Shown here: positions 61,091-64,000 of the stretch, one piece after another
How positions within the stretch are numbered: the stretch's first letter is position 1
Layout: every line of letters begins with the position of its first letter
Source: Acidobacteriaceae bacterium KBS 89
GTDB lineage: Bacteria > Acidobacteriota > Terriglobia > Terriglobales > Acidobacteriaceae
Assembly: GCA_000381605.1 (NCBI GenBank)
Contig: KB906759.1
Span: 124,001-188,000, forward strand
Length of the DNA stretch: 64,000 nt
Reading direction: 5' to 3'
The notes under the pieces: model-generated
What the model saw: the letters and a program-made list of their open reading frames with translations, nothing else
What the model was told of the DNA's origin: nothing
Database searches by the model: none
Program-made: the position numbers and the translations under genes

Positions 61091-64000
61091 CTAGAAGGCG
61101 TAGCGAAGACTGAACTGGAACTGCCGTTCAGAGGCGTAGGTGTTACCCTTTCCGTTGATCCTTCCAAAGGTACCGCTGGTCGGCCCCACGTCCGGGTTGT
61201 CCCAGTTGGGGTGGTTGGCGTAGTTGAAGGCCTCAGCTCTAAAGATAAGCTGTTGCCCTTCCTGGTTTGGAATGATATGAAAGCCCTTCTGGAGCGCTGC
61301 GCTAAGGCTCTCGAAGCCAGGGCCATAGATCAGGCCTCGCGTTCCGCGCGGAGCGAAAGTACCAATCGGGGCTGCAGAGAAGGCACTCGGCTGGAACCAC
61401 TGGTTTGTATTCTTGCCACCCGCGAACTGGTGGTACAGAATCGGCTGACTAGTAGCGACCCAGAACTGGTTGCCCGAGCCCGGACCAACACCAGCACGGT
61501 CGTTGTTCTGCGAGACTGTCAGCGGACGACCCGACTGGCCCTGGATCGTTCCGGAGAACTGCCAGTTCCCCAACAACGTGCGCGCAAATAAATTGGATGC
61601 ATGTGTGCCGTAAGGAATATCCCACACATAGTTCGCCACCATCACGTGCCGTGTGTCGAAGTCGCTGGGGCCATACATAATTGCGTTGTTGAATGCGTTG
61701 ACTATGTTAGTGCCGTTCGACGATCCGTAGTCGAGGCTCTTGGCCCAAGTGTATGCCACGCCGAAGAGGAAGCCGTGCGACATACGCCGCCTCAGGTTGG
61801 CCTGCAAGGAGTTGTAGAACGCCCCACCGGTATTCTGTGCCTCGATGATGGTGGAATAGCCTCGGTAGGGACGAAGTGCGTCCGGATTGATCCCTGGATT
61901 CGCCTGGATTGTTCCGGGCTGAAGCTGGTTGACATTCGCCAGTTGTTCAAGATGATAGCCGCGGCGGCCCACGTAGCTGACGGTAAAGACGCCCACCCTA
62001 TCGAACTCCTGTTCCACCGTCACGTTCCATCCCCACGCCTCGGGGCTCGGATACGTGTAGGCATGCGAGGTGAAGGCGAGCGGTGTGGCGTTGATGCCGA
62101 TACCCCCAGGGTTGTCGACGCTGCCGCGGGTAACGTTCGACGCTGGCTGGAAGGGAGCATTGCCGCCGACATGCACCGTATCGCTGATGCCGAGGCGTTG
62201 CATGTATCGACCGGCTCCGGCGCGAAAGACCGTGCCGGGTGTTATCGAGTATGCAAAGCCAACCCGCGGCTGAATGTTGCTGTAGACGGTGGGTGAGTAG
62301 CCGCTGCTATAGCCGCGGAAGAGGCGTTGATAGGGGCCATTAAGAATAGCGTCCGGAACATGTCCCTGGGCTGAGCTGGGGAAGCCAGTGCCGGGGATTA
62401 CGACGCCGTTCAGAGGATCGCCACCAGTGATGAATCCGGTGGTTGGATTCACCGCAGGGGCAAGGGTGGGATTGTAGTCCTTCTCACTGAAGAAGGCCTG
62501 GTTACCCCACAACGCGTGGTACGGCGTCATGATGTCGTACCGGAGCCCATACTCCAACACGAGCTTCGGCGAAACGCGCCACTGGTCCTGGCCAAACATG
62601 CTGTACATGTTGCCGCGGAACAGGGTGTAGGAGCGAGTGCCGATCTCGCCATAGGTGTCGAAGAGACCGAGCGCCGCATTGGCGACAGCGGCCTTTGACG
62701 TGGGAACCGGTGATGCCGAACTGCCGCCACGAGCATCGGTAAAGACAAAGAGCCCGTTCTGATTGTTGGTGGTACCAGGCCGTGTGTTATCGACACTGAT
62801 CTGGTCGTAGTTATTCTCTCCCGCATACTCCCACAGCCCACCGAACTTGAGAGTGTGAGCTCCCCAAACCTTGGTGATAGTATCGCCGACGTCCCAGACG
62901 ATGCCGCCCGAACGCGACGGGTACGGACCGCCGTCAAGCGTACCGAAGTTCGAAAGCTGATTGGTCGGAATCTTGTTTGGAATCACCTTGGAAGCGGATC
63001 CGTAAAGATACGGGTAATTGATACCGTATTTGGTACGGTCGTAAAGGCCCGATGAAGTGTCGATGTTGATGTCGACGTGGTCCGCCGCACCGGACACAAA
63101 GGCATCGTTAACCATGCTTGGGCTGACGGTCCAGGTATAGCGCAAGACACCAATCTGGTTAGGGCGATTGAAGATGCGTGGGTTCGTATTGAAGTTGCCG
63201 AAGTGCGGCTCGTAGTCGTTGTAGTTATAGTTCAGAACACTAAAGCGGAAGTGATTTTTATCGTTCGGAACGAAGTCAACGACGTAGCTGTCTTTTCGCT
63301 GGGCCTCGGTATAAAGCGCAGAGTCAATCCAGTTGTTTGGATTGTTGACTGTGTTGGGCTTTGGGTATGCATTGAGAAGGCCAATACCGTTGGTGCTTAA
63401 CTGGTTTTGCGGAATGACATTGTTTGGGTAAGGAACACCCGTGGTCGGGTTCACGATCTGCACTGGTGAGGTGTAGAAGATGTTGGGGCCGAGCAGCTCA
63501 CTGAAGTTGCCGGTACGCATCAGGGTCGTCGGAACCCTCTGTTGTGATAGATCGTCGTGGTTGTAGCTTGTCCACTCCTGTCCGGCGAGGAAGAAGAGCT
63601 TTTTGCGGTCCTGATTGAAGTGACCGGGAATGTAAATGGGGCCATTCAAATTCCATCCGTATTGGTTGTAGTGGAACTGCTGACGTTTGAGGCCAGTATT
63701 ATTGCGTGCCCAGGTGTTGGCATTGAGGGCAGTGTTGCGAAAGTACTCAAAGACACTCCCGTGGAAATCGCTCGTCCCGCTCTTGGGGATCATACGGATC
63801 TGGCCGCCTGAGGTGCGGCCGTACTCAGCTGGATAGCTGGTGGTCAGCACTTGCACCTGCGAGGTCGAATCCACATCGGCGACGCCCACGCTTGTGCCGT
63901 TCGATCGTGTACGCACCATCGGCGCACCATCATAGGTAAGCACGCTCTCCTGCGAGCGCGCGCCGTTGACGTTGATGCCGTTATCAAGTCCGAAAGAAAA
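61091..64000 (-). CDS. Oar-like TonB-dependent outer-membrane receptor (partial, 5' end beyond the window)
   Basis: At least 969 residues of plug and barrel; the frame is open to the right edge, where the codons read GLDNGINVNGARSQES, the plug segment usual before LTYDGAPMVRTRSNG. Then come VDSTSQVQVLTTSYPAEYG and MIPKSGTSDFHGSVFEYFR, and the barrel ends in FQFSLRYAF with an aromatic last residue. The signal peptide and the carboxypeptidase-like domain must lie outside. The GH38 gene follows on the same strand after a hairpin, suggesting a glycan ligand. Confidence 0.88.
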   Translation of the reverse strand, partial: FSFGLDNGINVNGARSQESVLTYDGAPMVRTRSNGTSVGVADVDSTSQVQVLTTSYPAEYGRTSGGQIRMIPKSGTSDFHGSVFEYFRNTALNANTWARNNTGLKRQQFHYNQYGWNLNGPIYIPGHFNQDRKKLFFLAGQEWTSYNHDDLSQQRVPTTLMRTGNFSELLGPNIFYTSPVQIVNPTTGVPYPNNVIPQNQLSTNGIGLLNAYPKPNTVNNPNNWIDSALYTEAQRKDSYVVDFVPNDKNHFRFSVLNYNYNDYEPHFGNFNTNPRIFNRPNQIGVLRYTWTVSPSMVNDAFVSGAADHVDINIDTSSGLYDRTKYGINYPYLYGSASKVIPNKIPTNQLSNFGTLDGGPYPSRSGGIVWDVGDTITKVWGAHTLKFGGLWEYAGENNYDQISVDNTRPGTTNNQNGLFVFTDARGGSSASPVPTSKAAVANAALGLFDTYGEIGTRSYTLFRGNMYSMFGQDQWRVSPKLVLEYGLRYDIMTPYHALWGNQAFFSEKDYNPTLAPAVNPTTGFITGGDPLNGVVIPGTGFPSSAQGHVPDAILNGPYQRLFRGYSSGYSPTVYSNIQPRVGFAYSITPGTVFRAGAGRYMQRLGISDTVHVGGNAPFQPASNVTRGSVDNPGGIGINATPLAFTSHAYTYPSPEAWGWNVTVEQEFDRVGVFTVSYVGRRGYHLEQLANVNQLQPGTIQANPGINPDALRPYRGYSTIIEAQNTGGAFYNSLQANLRRRMSHGFLFGVAYTWAKSLDYGSSNGTNIVNAFNNAIMYGPSDFDTRHVMVANYVWDIPYGTHASNLFARTLLGNWQFSGTIQGQSGRPLTVSQNNDRAGVGPGSGNQFWVATSQPILYHQFAGGKNTNQWFQPSAFSAAPIGTFAPRGTRGLIYGPGFESLSAALQKGFHIIPNQEGQQLIFRAEAFNYANHPNWDNPDVGPTSGTFGRINGKGNTYASERQFQFSLRYAF

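Noticed and set aside
1..64000. CRISPR arrays, tRNA or rRNA genes, insertion sequences and prophage genes
   Set aside because: I found no regularly spaced repeats, no tRNA-like T-arm with a cloverleaf, and no transposase, integrase or phage structural proteins.

Overview
The window looks like a chromosomal segment of a soil Acidobacteriota bacterium of the Acidobacteriaceae type (Granulicella, Terriglobus, Edaphobacter and relatives). The reasons are four very large Oar-like TonB-dependent receptors with an N-terminal carboxypeptidase-regulatory-like domain, a PadR-controlled exporter next to a MacB-like orphan protein with the acidobacterial WW-E-W-ELWH start, moderate-to-high GC, and many sugar-acid and polysaccharide genes. 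This is inferred from gene content; no rRNA or tRNA is present. I see no prophage, insertion sequence, CRISPR array or tRNA.

Layout. 1-2470: a 2-oxoacid:ferredoxin oxidoreductase pair (fused gamma-alpha, cut by the left edge, then beta). 2490-2800: intergenic repeat element with a strong terminator, whose diverged second copy is at 24258-24590. 3174-11926 (minus): a D-galactonate (De Ley-Doudoroff) locus, dgoD-transporter-dgoK-dgoA, behind a metallo-beta-lactamase-fold protein and an Oar-like receptor. 12141-22916 (plus): an IclR regulator, then an unassigned catabolic cluster: two exported double cupins, amidohydrolase, ABM monooxygenase, NCS1 permease, O-methyltransferase, Tat-type enolase-superfamily dehydratase, MFS transporter and two SDR dehydrogenases. 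22960-26007: hypotheticals, including a small DUF2829/Tad2-like protein. 26088-27250: a RES-Xre toxin-antitoxin pair. 27467-31492: a PaoABC-like periplasmic aldehyde oxidoreductase. 31842-36308: MacB-like protein, PadR, ABC ATPase, ABC permease. 36315-39881: ARPP-1-type protein and a sigma/anti-sigma pair. 39933-43840: SRPBCC protein, LytTR/LytS two-component system, Sel1 protein. 44113-53123: two Oar-like receptors around a metallo-beta-lactamase-fold enzyme and a SRAP DNA-protection protein. 53414-57189: truncated globin, BlaI repressor, BlaR1-like M56 protease and a secreted protein built from the same helical repeats as the protease's C-terminus. 57270-64000: GH38 alpha-mannosidase and a fourth Oar-like receptor cut by the right edge.

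How the genes work together. The left third reads as nutrient capture: receptor, then periplasmic or cytoplasmic processing, then DgoD/DgoK/DgoA giving pyruvate and glyceraldehyde-3-phosphate. The neighbouring cluster carries a second dehydratase with the same catalytic pattern behind a Tat signal, so part of a related pathway may run outside the cytoplasm. The best candidate for an undescribed system is the BlaI / M56-protease / secreted-repeat-protein module: its operator and promoter are visible, and a six-repeat domain in the protease is matched by a five-repeat exported partner. Other signals worth a second look are overlapping hairpins that cover the likely ribosome-binding site of the MFS gene at 19916, a 9-bp direct repeat with 20-bp spacing ahead of the cupin promoter, and the intergenic repeat family.
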